From DATDPY01 sp964395765 (lineage in GTDB: Bacteria; Bacteroidota; Bacteroidia; Cytophagales; Cyclobacteriaceae), in contig CAYNCU010000005.1 in assembly GCA_964395765.1 (NCBI GenBank), forward strand, positions 1-46,078: a stretch of DNA of 46,078 bases, in the 5' to 3' direction. The notes under the pieces are model-generated. The model saw nothing but the letters and a program-made list of their open reading frames with translations. It searched no databases and had not been told where the DNA came from. The position numbers and the translations under genes were made by a program. Position 1 is the first letter of the stretch. Each line of letters opens with the position of its first letter. Shown here in pieces: positions 15,708 to 25,880 of this stretch.

Positions 15708-16124
15708 TCATCTGATTTTCCAGGGCCAGTTCACGCAGGTCTTAATGTCAGGAAACAGTACGAAGTCACCCTTTCCTTTGAGAACAAAGGTCCTGACATG
15801 AAAACTTTTTAATAGTTCAAGTGCCTTGCTCATGGTTTTCCCCGAAACCGATACCTCGTCGACCAGTAGAATCCGGCTTCCGGCGGGAATATCCTGTATG
15901 TCTTCCGAAAGGAGAACAGGATTATCATGGATAGGGTTATTGTCGGGATCACGGAAATTGATATGTAAAAACCGGCATTCAATGCCCAGCTGATGGGCGA
16001 CCAGGATGGCGGGGTAGATCCCGCCGGTGGCTATGCCTACCACACAATCAACTTCAGGAAACCTGAATTCCTTCAGCTTCCTGCTTATTTCAGAAAAATC
16101 AAGATCAAGCTTTATCGTGTTCAT
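15708..16124 (-). CDS. Phosphoribosyltransferase-family protein
   Basis: A 138-residue small type I phosphoribosyltransferase. The PRPP-binding motif ILLVDEVSVSGKT is at about residues 90-103, with the acidic pair replaced by DE, and the early VGIATGGIYPAIL at about 29-41 forms the first PRPP loop. Proteins of this size and style act on purines such as xanthine or guanine, or are regulators. The hood region is too short to assign a base. A TAnnTTTG box ends 8 nt before the ATG, so the mRNA would have almost no leader. It stands alone between the DUF1080 remnant and a small lipoprotein. Family assignment is firm; substrate unknown. Confidence 0.82.
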   Translation of the reverse strand: MNTIKLDLDFSEISRKLKEFRFPEVDCVVGIATGGIYPAILVAHQLGIECRFLHINFRDPDNNPIHDNPVLLSEDIQDIPAGSRILLVDEVSVSGKTMSKALELLKSFHVRTFVLKGKGDFVLFPDIKTCVNWPWKIR

Positions 16125-16131
16125 CTACCCT

Positions 16132-16139
16132 CAAAATTA
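16132..16139 (-). promoter_or_regulatory. Bacteroidota -7 box for the phosphoribosyltransferase gene
   Basis: Read on the minus strand this is TAATTTTG, a perfect TAnnTTTG. It ends 7 nt before the start codon at 16124, implying a very short or absent leader. No clear -33 element is present. Confidence 0.4.
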
Positions 16140-16324
16140 AGGAATTTTTAATACAGGAACGGCAAATTAATTATTTCGAAAAGAATTTCCTGGTTCCTGT
16201 TGCGGCTTTCCGGGCACTCGTCGGTATCCGGATCTTAATTGAATGACATTGGAATAAATATGGCAGGTTACAGAATACGGCTTAGGCTGATTTTACCCGT
16301 GTGTTGGGCAAAGTGTTAATTAAA

Positions 16325-16579
16325 CTACCGTTTTTCCGACTTAATTAATCTTTTGTTATTTTGAAGATTTAAGGAATCAAACTGTTTTTGTATAATGAGT
16401 ACAATTGCCAGACTATCATACAAAGTCATAGCTTTTTGTGCAACCGCGTTTGATTTTTTAAGCTCAATGGATAAACTGTCTACTTGATGTTTAAGTTGAG
16501 TATTTTCTTTTTTCAATTTTGAAAAATTGCAGGATGTTAATAAAAGAATAAAAACTAAAAAAATCAATGCGGTTTTCAT
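16325..16579 (-). CDS. Small coiled-coil lipoprotein
   Basis: An 84-residue protein with a textbook lipoprotein signal peptide (residues 1-16, lipobox LTSC, Cys17). A lysine-rich stretch and heptad-like helices follow (LKKENTQLKHQVDSLSIELKK, continuing to about residue 70), predicting a coiled coil. It resembles Lpp-type or cell-division accessory lipoproteins in shape only; I do not recognise a family. The signal peptide and composition argue that it is a real gene. The gaps on both sides, 16125-16324 and 16580-16777, show no other feature. Confidence 0.65.
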   Translation of the reverse strand: MKTALIFLVFILLLTSCNFSKLKKENTQLKHQVDSLSIELKKSNAVAQKAMTLYDSLAIVLIIQKQFDSLNLQNNKRLIKSEKR

Positions 16580-16777
16580 AGCTAAAAATATTTTAAAAAA
16601 TAACTAAAAATAAAATAATCCGAAATGGATTATAAAGCTCAATGCCCAATTATTAAATTTAATTACCGGTACAGTATCCGAAAACATTTTAAGAACAAAT
16701 CCTCCGGCCATCGACTTCGGTTTTTACCCCAAAGAGAAAAAGTAATTCTCAAAATCGATGAACTGACGATCTCAATT

Positions 16778-17215
16778 TTACTGCTGCAACTGGTATTCTA
16801 TAAATCTTTCACGGAATCCCATGATTTCATAAAGTGACAGATCCGGATGATCCTTGTTGAGCCTGACTGCAATTTTACCCTTGGTAATTTCAATGGCCAT
16901 CCCGAGCAACTTTGTGCCGGTAATATTCCTGTTTACATGTGGTCCAATCACCAGATGAATAAGAATATTTTCGGGAATATAATCTTCCATACTTGTCCTG
17001 TTAATCACCAAAACCCCCGTGATATCCCCGTCTTCCCTGGCCAGGAGTATAAATCCCCCCTGGTTCCTTGACAGGCTGAGTGCATATTCAACGGACCTCC
17101 ATACGTATTCATAACTGAGATCCTGTTCACGGGTATTATCCAGGATAAACCGCGTGATCCTTTCTTTAAGGATAAAAGAAGGGTTATCCAAAAAGGTAAT
17201 CGCCTGAATATTCAT
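16778..17215 (-). CDS. GNAT-like acetyltransferase-fold protein
   Basis: A 145-residue cytoplasmic protein with the layout of a GNAT N-acetyltransferase. An N-terminal helical part is followed by strands (GGFILLAREDGDITGVLVINR, about residues 52-74), a strand with ILIHLVIGPHVNRNITGTKLL where the acetyl-CoA pyrophosphate loop would sit (about 86-106), and a terminal YEIMGFRERFIEYQLQ typical of the last GNAT strands. The Q/RxxGxG/A loop is imperfect (HVNRNITGTKLL), so acetyl-CoA binding and activity are uncertain. It is downstream of sdhB on the same strand but 296 bp away, across a structured element, so cotranscription is doubtful. Confidence 0.65.
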   Translation of the reverse strand: MNIQAITFLDNPSFILKERITRFILDNTREQDLSYEYVWRSVEYALSLSRNQGGFILLAREDGDITGVLVINRTSMEDYIPENILIHLVIGPHVNRNITGTKLLGMAIEITKGKIAVRLNKDHPDLSLYEIMGFRERFIEYQLQQ

Positions 17216-17367
17216 ATTCGTAAATTTTTAAGCAAGCCAAAATAGCAGGCCTTATTATATTATAAAATTGAATATGGACGGTTTCCTGTCGGTTGTAAGA
17301 TTTTAACCTAAAATGATAAGATTCTTGGAAGAGATATTACTTGAAAAAGGTTCAATGTAATTAACGG

Positions 17368-17442
17368 GTGAGGTCGGATTCCGGAGGTCTGATGCCTGAA
17401 GATGCCGGCCGCTGACCTCCGGCTGCTTACTTCAGGCCTCAC
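17368..17442. repeat. Interleaved inverted repeats (pseudoknot-capable element)
   Basis: Two perfect inverted repeats cross each other. Nine-base arms CCGGAGGTC at 17381-17389 and GACCTCCGG at 17414-17422 are interleaved with eight-base arms GCCTGAAG at 17394-17401 and CTTCAGGC at 17430-17437. Outer arms GTGAGG at 17368-17373 and CCTCAC at 17437-17442 could enclose both. The region is GC-rich in an AT-rich gap. It lies about 70 bp after the sdhB stop on the minus strand, so it could be a 3'-UTR structure, a small RNA or a short palindromic repeat. The rest of the 17216-17511 gap shows nothing else. Confidence 0.6.
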
Positions 17443-17511
17443 TACCGGCTAAAACGATTCTATTTAACTATTTTATGCTGCAAAAATGCCGATGAACCAA
17501 TTAATAAAGAT

Positions 17512-18275
<764 letters not shown>

Positions 18276-18276
<1 letters not shown>

Positions 18277-20210
18277 TATTTATAACTTCTTTGTGTTAGT
18301 TTAACATTTTCAAAGACGAGGGGTTCTTTATTCAGGATTTCTTCCTGGTCCTTACCCTGATATCCCCAGGCTGCCACATAGGAATAATTTTCATCATCCC
18401 GTTTGGCTTCACCTTCCGGGGTTTGGGATTCTTCCCTGAAATGTCCCCCGCAGGACTCCCTGCGGTGCAGGGCGTCATCCACCATCAATTCGCCAAGTTC
18501 AAAAAAGTCAGCCACCCGGAGCGCCTTTTCAAGCGTCATATTCAATTCCTCGTTGGTGCCGATAACCTTTACTTTCTGCCAATATTCTTCCCTCAGCACC
18601 TGGATCTCCTGTTTAGCCTTTTTCAGGCCTTCCTCATTGCGGGACATTCCGCAGTATTCCCAGAGGATCTTTCCCAGGGCTTTATGAAATTCATCAACCG
18701 TCTTGTCACCTTTGGTATTGAGCAACTTTGCTATTCTTTCCCTGACTTCTGCTTCAGCCTGCTTAAATTCAGGGAGGTCGGTCGTGACTTTTTCGAAACC
18801 AAGGCTTGACAGGTAATCCCCAATGGTATACGGAAGGACGAAATAACCGTCGGCAAGACCTTGCATCAGGGCACTGGCCCCAAGCCGGTTGGAACCGTGA
18901 TCAGAAAAATTAGCCTCCCCGGCGGCATACAGGCCGGGAATCGTGGTCATCAGGTTATAATCAACCCAGAGTCCTCCCATGGTATAATGGATAGCCGGGT
19001 AGATCATCATCGGAACTTTGTATGGATTTTCGGCCGTAATCTTTTCGTACATCTGGAAAAGGTTCCCGTATTTGGAACGGATAGTATCTTCACCGTCCCG
19101 CTGAATGGCATCCCTGAAATCAAGAAATACCGCAAGCCCGGTTTCACCTACACCTCTTCCTTCATCACAGACATGTTTGGCATTCCTGGAAGCGACATCC
19201 CTTGGAACAAGGTTGCCAAAAGATGGATAGATCCTTTCCAGGTAATAATCGCGGTCCTCTTCCTTAAGGTCATTGGCCTTTAATTCACCTTTCCTGATTT
19301 TTTCAGCAGTTTCTTTAGTTTTCGGTACCCAGACCCTGCCATCGTTTCGCAGGGATTCCGACATCAGTGTCAGCTTTGACTGCTGGTCGCCATGTACCGG
19401 AATGCAGGTAGGGTGGATTTGTGTAAAGCAGGGGTTCGCGAACAAGGCTCCCCGTTTATGCGCTCGCCAGACTGCGGTGGCATTACTGCCCATCGCATTA
19501 GTTGAAAGGAAATAAACGTTTCCGTAACCCCCGGTGGCCAGCACGACGGCATGAGCGGCATGGGCTTCAATTTTACCCGTGATCAGGTTTCTTGTAATAA
19601 TTCCTCTTGCCTTTCCTTCAGCCACAACAACGTCCAGCATCTCTGTTCTCGGGAACATTTTCACCTTGCCGGTCGCGATCTGCCGGTTTAATGCGCCATA
19701 GGCTCCCAGGAGAAGTTGCTGGCCCGTTTGCCCACGCGCATAAAAAGTGCGGGAAACCTGGGCCCCCCCGAAGGACCGATTATCCAAAAGTCCTCCGTAT
19801 TCCCTTGCAAAGGGAACGCCCTGTGCCACGCACTGGTCAATGATGTTGACACTTAATTCGGACAACCGGTAAACATTCCCTTCCCGGGAACGGTAATCTC
19901 CACCTTTTACGGTATCATAAAATAAACGGTAAACCGAATCTCCGTCATTCATATAATTTTTTGCCGCATTGATCCCACCCTGGGCAGCGATGGAATGCGC
20001 CCGCCGGGGACTGTCCTGGAAACAGAATGATTTTACATTATATCCCAATTCTCCGAAACTGGCGGCGGCAGAGGCCCCGGCCAGGCCCGTTCCTACCACA
20101 ATGATTTCATATTTTCTTTTATTAGCCGGGTTAACCAGTTTAAGGTTGAATTTATGTTTTGACCATTTTTCTGCTATTGGGCCTTCCGGAATTTTAGCAT
20201 CTAATTTCAT
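18276..20210 (-). CDS. sdhA: Succinate dehydrogenase/fumarate reductase flavoprotein subunit
   Basis: The 644-residue catalytic subunit that interconverts succinate and fumarate with covalently bound FAD. The FAD-binding motif VVGTGLAGASAAASFGELG is at about residues 37-55, and the flavinylated His is expected in RRAHSIAAQGGINAAKN near 70. CFTQIHPTCIPVHG near 258 belongs to the active-site capping region, and HYTMGGLWVDYNL and GEANFSDHGSNRLGASALMQGLADG near 405-460 are typical. The C-terminal helical domain holds ESCGGHFREE. It follows sdhC after 17 nt and overlaps sdhB by one base. Length matches the Bacteroidota/Wolinella-type enzymes, longer than E. coli SdhA. Confidence 0.97.
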
Positions 20211-20227
20211 ACAATAAATATTTTATC

Positions 20228-20905
20228 TCATTTGAAAAAAAAGTATAAGGGCATGGCGGCAAAAAGTGCCGGAACTATGATGGCAAATAATACGCCCACC
20301 ACTTTGATGATGATGGTATATTTCCTGTGATTCAGCCCCAGTGTCTGAAAAGAACTCTGGAAGCCGTGCACCAGGTGGTAAGCGAGGGCTACCATGCCGA
20401 TCACATACAGGATCACAATCCACAGATTCTGAAAGGCATAAATGACCTGGGTATACAGGTCCTCGTATTGGGTTCCGTTGTAGGTTACCGTGGGCACCAT
20501 ATGCCAGTGTACTTTATACCAAAAGTTCTGCAAATGAACGACCAGGAATATAAAAACAAGGCTTCCGAGAAATCCCATGTTCCTGGATGACCATGTACTG
20601 TTTACCGATTGATTATTAACCGCATATCCCACCGGTCTGGCCTTGTAGTTTTGCCAGGTAATATAGGCCGACATAATAATATGTAACAATAGGCAGATAT
20701 ATAGCACATAGGCGATGATCATAATGATCGGATTGTTGGTCATAAAATGAGAATACAGGTTAAATGCCCTGCCACCATCGTCATTGAATAACTGAAGATT
20801 ACCGGCAACATGAACAATCAGGAAAAGTATTAGGAATATTCCTGTTAATGCCATTAGTACCTTCCTGCCGATTGAACTACTTAATGTTTTCAAAAACCAA
20901 TTCAT
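20228..20905 (-). CDS. sdhC: Succinate dehydrogenase cytochrome b subunit (five-helix type)
   Basis: A 225-residue integral membrane protein with five hydrophobic helices, at about residues 15-35, 55-82, 108-127, 155-175 and 195-222. It is a single polypeptide replacing the SdhC plus SdhD pair. Histidines in LIVHVAGNLQLF, YICLLLHIIMSAY, LVVHLQNFWYK and YHLVHGFQSS are positioned to ligate b hemes, as in Bacillus and Wolinella enzymes. The protein anchors SdhAB on the inner membrane and passes electrons to or from menaquinone. It is the first gene of sdhCAB. The 173-bp divergent gap up to 21079 contains no perfect TAnnTTTG box; a near match lies around 20962-20968. Confidence 0.94.
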   Translation of the reverse strand: MNWFLKTLSSSIGRKVLMALTGIFLILFLIVHVAGNLQLFNDDGGRAFNLYSHFMTNNPIIMIIAYVLYICLLLHIIMSAYITWQNYKARPVGYAVNNQSVNSTWSSRNMGFLGSLVFIFLVVHLQNFWYKVHWHMVPTVTYNGTQYEDLYTQVIYAFQNLWIVILYVIGMVALAYHLVHGFQSSFQTLGLNHRKYTIIIKVVGVLFAIIVPALFAAMPLYFFFK

Positions 20906-21078
20906 AAAAAAATAGATTATAATTTTATGTTACATAAATAACATTAAAGCATCAAATTAATCAATTCTCATAAAAAATTGCACCTTCCACACTAACTTAG
21001 CATTAATTTTTTTTGTTAGTATATTAGGCCAACGAATTCGGTCGTTTAAATACAAACGTCCTCCATCTTGAGCAGTCC

Positions 21079-23886
21079 ATGAGATTAATAAGCAGGAAGT
21101 TATTCACGCTATTCATATTACTGGCAGCATTTCCTTTTGAAGTATGGGCCACCCATTTAAGGGCAGGGGAGATCAGGGCGCAGTTACTCGATTGCAATTC
21201 ACCGCTTCATTATAAAATTGATGTGATTCTATATACCGATCTCGGGTCTACCGTATTGCCCGGCGGCGGCGCTCTTGATTTCGGGGACGGTTCGCCGACC
21301 TATCATTTCCAGAATCAGGATCGTGTTGTTTTTCAGGAACAAATAGCCCCCCTGGTCGGTTACAGTGTTTTCACCATTGAGCATACTTATCCGGGTGCGG
21401 GCACTTACACGATCCGGTACAAGGAATCGAACCGCAATGGGGGAGTTGCGAACATGGACAATTCGGTCAATACTCCTTTTTATATCGAATCCCAGATAAC
21501 GATTGACCCCTTCCTTGGCTGTGATAATACCCCGATCCTGTTGAACCCGCCCATTGATGAGGCATGTGTCGGCAGGGCATTTTACCATAACCCCGGTGCT
21601 TTTGATATCGACGGCGACAGTATCTCTTATGAACTCGATACCTGTAAGCAGGATATCAATCTTCCGGTTGCCAACTACAGTTATCCGGATGATTATGATA
21701 TTGCTACGGTTCCCGGTGCCATGAACGAAGAAAAAACTGGGCCGCCCACTTATACCCTGGATCCCCTGACCGGGAATCTTACATGGGATGCCCCGGCCCA
21801 GGAAGGGGAATATAACATTGCTATCTATATCAGGGAGTGGAGAAATGGACTACCCATCGGATATGTCGTTCGGGATATGCAGATTATCGTGATGCAATGT
21901 GATAACCAGCCACCGGTAGTACTGATCCCGAATGATACCTGCATACAGGCAGGAACCGATCTGAAAGTGGATATTACGGCTACGGACCCTGACAATGATC
22001 CCATTATATTAAGTGCCTTTGGTGCCCCTTTCCAGGTCAATCCTGCCGCTGTTTATTCTCCTATTCAGGATCAGGATCATACCCATCCATCTCCTGATAC
22101 CCTTCATTTTGAATGGGCAACAGATTGTCCCAATGTGCAGAAACGTCCCTACCAGGTAACCTTCAAGGTAAAAGACAGTCCTCCCCCAGGCAAAGGTGCC
22201 GCTTTGGCAGATTTTAAAAACTGGTTTATCACGGTCATCGGTCCGCCGCCGCAAGGGCTGATGGCTACGGCTGAAAAGGGAAGGACGGTGCAATTAACGT
22301 GGGATTCCTATTCCTGTAGTGAAAGCGCCTCCAAAATGCAGATTTGGAGAAGGGTGGACAGTACTGATATTTCCCCGGGGCCCTGTGATATGGGAATGCC
22401 AGCGAATTCGGGATATGAACTGATCGGCACCGTGGATATAGGAACAACCTCTTTCCTTGATAATAATGACGGGGAGGGCCTTGATTACGGGGCCACTTAT
22501 TGCTACCGCCTGGTGGCGGAATTCCCCGCTCCGGGAGAAGGCGAAAGTTATGTCTCTGAAGAGGCCTGTGTGACTATACAGGAGTTCGGCCCGGTCATTA
22601 CAAAAGTCAGTATTACCAATACCGGTGTTTCCAACGGTAAGATTGACGTACAATGGACATCCCAGAAGGAAGGAGATTCCATAATCTATAAAGCCCCCTT
22701 TTCTTACCGACTGTACAGGACCGAAGGGACTACCAAAGATTTTGCCAATGCCACGGAAATTAAATTATCCGATACTACCTATACGGATACGACGAATCTG
22801 AACACGCAGGACCTTGTTTACAATTACAAAGTCGTAGCCTATGATGCTCACGATGCAGCGATCGATTCTTCGGCATGGGCTTCGTCGGTACGGCTCTCTA
22901 CCGAACCTGTCGTCAATTCTATTTCCCTGAGCTGGGACGCCGATGTGCCATGGTCTAATAATACTCAGAAATATCCCTATCATTATATTTACAGGGACCA
23001 CCTTGATAATAATAACCCGGGGCTACTCGAATTATTGGATAGCACTGATGTAACCCAGGAAGGTTTTACCTATCTCGATTCAGGACAGGTTAATAAAGTT
23101 AAACTGGACCAGAATACCACCTATTGTTATTATGTTACTACCCAGGGATCGTATGGCAATCCAAGAATAACTTCACCCCTGCTCAATAATTCCCAAATCA
23201 TTTGTGCGCAGCCGAATGATACGACACCTCCCTGCGAAATAGAGGCCAATACCATTACCATTAATAAGGACCTGGATTGCAAATCATTCGTGAGTGACAA
23301 ACCATGCAATTTTGACAGTTATTATCATGTTATATCCTGGAGCATCCCGAGAGGATCACAATGTGAAAATGATATCAGTGGTTTCGAAATCTGGTTTTCA
23401 AAAACCGGGGATGACAATGATTTTAAATTACTGACTACCGTTAGCGATACTACTTATACCCATTCCGGGTTGTCATCTTTCGCCGGATGTTACAAAATAA
23501 GGGCGGTTGACCGATCCGGGAATAAAGGAGATTTTTCGGATAAGGTTTGTTATCAGAATTGCCCCAATTATGAGTTGCCCAATGTATTTACTCCCAATAA
23601 TGACGGACATAATGATGAATTCCAGGCTTTTTCCTTTCCGTACAGCAAATGCCCCCGTTTTGTCAAGTCCGTCGATTTCAGAGTTTATGACCGCTGGGGA
23701 ACGGAAGTTTATCATACCGGCGGAAATGGGGAATCCAGTATTTATATAAACTGGGACGGAAGAACGAATGACGGCAAAATCGTAGACTCGGGTGTGTACT
23801 ATTATATTGCTTATGTTCAGTACGACAATATAGCCAGTGCGTCCCAGAACCAGGAGATCAAAGGTTGGATTCAGGTCCTGCGATAA
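21079..23886 (+). CDS. Large secreted T9SS-type protein with gliding-motility C-terminal domain
   Basis: A 935-residue exported protein with signal peptide 1-24 (ends EVWA, mature THLRAGE). The N-terminal part (25-380) has PKD/cadherin-like beta-sandwich features, for example LDFGDGSPTYHF, HTYPGAGTYTIRYKE and ITATDPDNDPI. Residues about 390-840 contain several fibronectin type III-like modules, such as QLTWDSYSC, DVQWTSQKEG and FEIWFSKTGD. The last 85 residues form the CHU_C/gliding-motility C-terminal domain (LPNVFTPNNDGHNDEF, VYDRWGTEVYH, WDGRTNDGKIVDSGVYYY), a type-B T9SS sorting signal. About twenty cysteines suggest disulfides. No catalytic motif is seen, so an adhesive or matrix role is inferred. 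A thiol oxidoreductase gene begins right after the stop. Confidence 0.87.
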   Translation: MRLISRKLFTLFILLAAFPFEVWATHLRAGEIRAQLLDCNSPLHYKIDVILYTDLGSTVLPGGGALDFGDGSPTYHFQNQDRVVFQEQIAPLVGYSVFTIEHTYPGAGTYTIRYKESNRNGGVANMDNSVNTPFYIESQITIDPFLGCDNTPILLNPPIDEACVGRAFYHNPGAFDIDGDSISYELDTCKQDINLPVANYSYPDDYDIATVPGAMNEEKTGPPTYTLDPLTGNLTWDAPAQEGEYNIAIYIREWRNGLPIGYVVRDMQIIVMQCDNQPPVVLIPNDTCIQAGTDLKVDITATDPDNDPIILSAFGAPFQVNPAAVYSPIQDQDHTHPSPDTLHFEWATDCPNVQKRPYQVTFKVKDSPPPGKGAALADFKNWFITVIGPPPQGLMATAEKGRTVQLTWDSYSCSESASKMQIWRRVDSTDISPGPCDMGMPANSGYELIGTVDIGTTSFLDNNDGEGLDYGATYCYRLVAEFPAPGEGESYVSEEACVTIQEFGPVITKVSITNTGVSNGKIDVQWTSQKEGDSIIYKAPFSYRLYRTEGTTKDFANATEIKLSDTTYTDTTNLNTQDLVYNYKVVAYDAHDAAIDSSAWASSVRLSTEPVVNSISLSWDADVPWSNNTQKYPYHYIYRDHLDNNNPGLLELLDSTDVTQEGFTYLDSGQVNKVKLDQNTTYCYYVTTQGSYGNPRITSPLLNNSQIICAQPNDTTPPCEIEANTITINKDLDCKSFVSDKPCNFDSYYHVISWSIPRGSQCENDISGFEIWFSKTGDDNDFKLLTTVSDTTYTHSGLSSFAGCYKIRAVDRSGNKGDFSDKVCYQNCPNYELPNVFTPNNDGHNDEFQAFSFPYSKCPRFVKSVDFRVYDRWGTEVYHTGGNGESSIYINWDGRTNDGKIVDSGVYYYIAYVQYDNIASASQNQEIKGWIQVLR

Positions 23887-24297
23887 ATGGAAGCCGGTAG
23901 CCAGAATCACCCGGTAATTCTTTTTGACGGCGTTTGCAACCTTTGTAACGCAAGTGTGAATTTCGTAATCCGTTATGACCCGCATAAAAAATTCAAACTT
24001 TCCTCCCTGCAATCGGACCAGGGAAAAAAATTACTGACTGAAAACCATTTTGATTCAGCTTATAATGAATCCATAATTCTGGTCATGAATGGATCGGTTT
24101 ACAGGAAGAGCCATGCCGTCCTTGAAATTGCAAAACACCTTAGCGGCCCCTGGAAATTTCTGAGGATCTTCAGGGTTATTCCATATTCCCTCCTCGATAT
24201 CATTTATGACCTTGTCGCCAGATACAGGTATAAAATTTTCGGAAAAAGAAAGGAATGCAGAATCCCGACGCCGGATCTCATGGATCGGTTTTTATAA
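23887..24297 (+). CDS. DCC-family thiol-disulfide oxidoreductase (DUF393)
   Basis: A 136-residue protein of the DCC family, named for the N-terminal DxxCxxC. Here the motif is ILFDGVCNLCNASVNFVI with Cys17 and Cys20. The remainder fits the family: SLQSDQGKKLL near 40, SIILVMNGSVYRKSHAVLEI near 60-80, and a C-terminal RIFRVIPYSLLDIIYDLVARYRYKIFGKR containing a hydrophobic helix. The family is predicted to be thioredoxin-like, but few members are characterised. The ATG directly follows the stop of the large cysteine-rich secreted protein with no gap, so the two are almost certainly cotranscribed. Cysteine residues in the neighbour make a functional link possible but unproven. Confidence 0.88.
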   Translation: MEAGSQNHPVILFDGVCNLCNASVNFVIRYDPHKKFKLSSLQSDQGKKLLTENHFDSAYNESIILVMNGSVYRKSHAVLEIAKHLSGPWKFLRIFRVIPYSLLDIIYDLVARYRYKIFGKRKECRIPTPDLMDRFL

Positions 24298-24402
24298 AAA
24301 TCTTGTTCTAAGAATAATTCATTTTTATATGGAAATAATGCACGCTTTATATTAATTTTTTTTAAAAGAAATTCAGAGTTCTTTTTTTTATTTCAATATT
24401 TT

Positions 24403-24410
24403 TAGCTTTG
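24403..24410 (+). promoter_or_regulatory. Bacteroidota -7 box for fabD
   Basis: TAGCTTTG is a perfect TAnnTTTG located 18 nt before the fabD ATG at 24429. It includes the TTG at 24408 that would otherwise extend the frame by seven codons, so the ATG is the better start. Confidence 0.55.
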
Positions 24411-24428
24411 TTCACCCAAATCGATTCT

Positions 24429-25307
24429 ATGAAGGCATATATTTTTCCAGGGCAGGGGGCACAATTCCCGGGTATGGGGAAGGAACTTTACGAGAAATCA
24501 GAAAAAGCGAAATTACTTTTTGAATCAGCGAATAAAGTACTCGGTTTCAGGATAACGGATATTATGTTCGGAGGAAATCAGGAAGATCTGAAACAGACAA
24601 AAGTGACCCAACCTGCTATATTTATTCACTCGGTAATACTGGCATTAATTGCAAACGACTTTAAGCCGGACATGGTTGCCGGCCACTCTTTGGGGGAGTT
24701 TTCAGCATTGGTTGCCAACCGGGTACTCAGCTTCGAAGACGGCATTAAGCTTGTCGCCAAACGGGCGGAAGCCATGCAGAGGGCTTGTGAAATTAATCCG
24801 TCAACCATGGCGGCCATTCTCGGCCTTGAAGATGATAAGGTTGTGGCCATTTGCAATGCCATGGATGATGTAGTTGTCCCCGCCAATTATAACTGTCCCG
24901 GTCAGCTGGTGATTTCAGGATCACATAAGGGAATAGAAGCGGCCTGTAAGAAATTACTGGAGGCAGGTGCCAAAAGGGCATTACCCTTACAAGTAGGAGG
25001 AGCTTTTCACTCGCCTCTTATGGAACCGGCCCGGGAAGAACTTGAAAAAGCGATTTTGGAAACCCGTTTTAATGACCCGGATTGCCCCATTTACCAGAAT
25101 TATACATCGAGACCTTCCACAAAGATTGAAGAGATAAAGAAGAACCTGAATAATCAACTGACAGCCCCTGTTAAATGGACTCAATCCATACGCAATATGG
25201 TTCAGGACGGGGCCACCGATTTTGTTGAATGCGGACCGGGAAAGGTTTTACAAGGATTGGTTAAAAAAATTACTCCGGAAGTGGCGGCCCGCAGTCAGGA
25301 ATCATAA
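24429..25307 (+). CDS. fabD: Malonyl-CoA:acyl carrier protein transacylase
   Basis: FabD moves malonyl groups from CoA to acyl carrier protein, supplying the extender unit for fatty acid synthesis in the cytosol. From the ATG at 24429 the protein has 292 residues. The N-terminus AYIFPGQGAQFPGMGKELY is diagnostic. The nucleophile is Ser87 in VAGHSLGEFSAL, and the catalytic His lies in VGGAFHSPLM near residue 195. The C-terminal VECGPGKVLQGLVKKI is typical. It is monocistronic here: no other fab gene adjoins, and it converges with folK with only 8 nt between stop codons. fabG lies about 17 kb away in this window. Confidence 0.97.
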   Translation: MKAYIFPGQGAQFPGMGKELYEKSEKAKLLFESANKVLGFRITDIMFGGNQEDLKQTKVTQPAIFIHSVILALIANDFKPDMVAGHSLGEFSALVANRVLSFEDGIKLVAKRAEAMQRACEINPSTMAAILGLEDDKVVAICNAMDDVVVPANYNCPGQLVISGSHKGIEAACKKLLEAGAKRALPLQVGGAFHSPLMEPAREELEKAILETRFNDPDCPIYQNYTSRPSTKIEEIKKNLNNQLTAPVKWTQSIRNMVQDGATDFVECGPGKVLQGLVKKITPEVAARSQES

Positions 25308-25315
25308 CCGATCAT

Positions 25316-25795
25316 TCATAAAAAATCCACCCTTCCCGGGTCGCCGGTTTGATGCAGCATATCCCGGTTTGAAAGTTTTAATACCGGGTGAATTTCATCG
25401 GGTGCAATTTCCACCAGGGGTACCAAAGTGAATCTTCTGTTTATGATCTGGGGATGGGGAATAGTAAGTTGATCTGTTTCGATAACAAGGTCATTAAAAT
25501 AAAGTATATCAATATCAATGATCCTGCTTTCCCACTTTCCTTTTCTCGAACGACCCATTGTATTCTCTATGTTATGAATGGTATTCAATAATTCAACAGG
25601 ATTTAGATGGGTTTCTATTCTTAACACCTTATTCAGAAATTCGGGTTGGTCGGTTTTCCCCCAGGGCGCAGTTTTATATACAGATGAGGCTTGAATGACC
25701 TGGACGGATAGCTGTGCAAGTAAGGATTCAGCAGTGTTAATATTGTCCGCCTTATTGTTCAAATTGGAACCTAACAAGAGATATATTCCATTCAT
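25316..25795 (-). CDS. folK: 2-amino-4-hydroxy-6-hydroxymethyldihydropteridine pyrophosphokinase
   Basis: HPPK transfers pyrophosphate from ATP to 6-hydroxymethyl-7,8-dihydropterin, a step of folate synthesis. The 159-residue protein starts with YLLLGSNLNNK. It carries the family motifs SSVYKTAPWG (pterin site, about 36-45), SRKGKWESRIIDIDILYFNDL (about 83-103, with the two Mg-binding Asp) and IPHPQIINRRFTLVPLVEIAPD (about 112-133). Length is normal. It converges with fabD and is divergent from sppA with an 85-bp gap. No other folate gene is in the window. Confidence 0.95.
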   Translation of the reverse strand: MNGIYLLLGSNLNNKADNINTAESLLAQLSVQVIQASSVYKTAPWGKTDQPEFLNKVLRIETHLNPVELLNTIHNIENTMGRSRKGKWESRIIDIDILYFNDLVIETDQLTIPHPQIINRRFTLVPLVEIAPDEIHPVLKLSNRDMLHQTGDPGRVDFL

Positions 25796-25880
25796 CCCTG
25801 AAAATTTTCACATGGTATAAAACATGTTTTAAATGTATCGGAATAAACTTAATATTGCTAATTAACAAAATTCACAGGTC

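Noticed and set aside
16625..16837. 70-residue plus-strand frame
   Set aside because: Runs into the antisense of the GNAT-like gene, with no recognisable domain or promoter.
17368..17450. Signal recognition particle RNA
   Set aside because: The minus strand has a short stretch resembling GAAGCAGCC, but the conserved GGAA tetraloop stem and symmetric loop of SRP RNA do not form.
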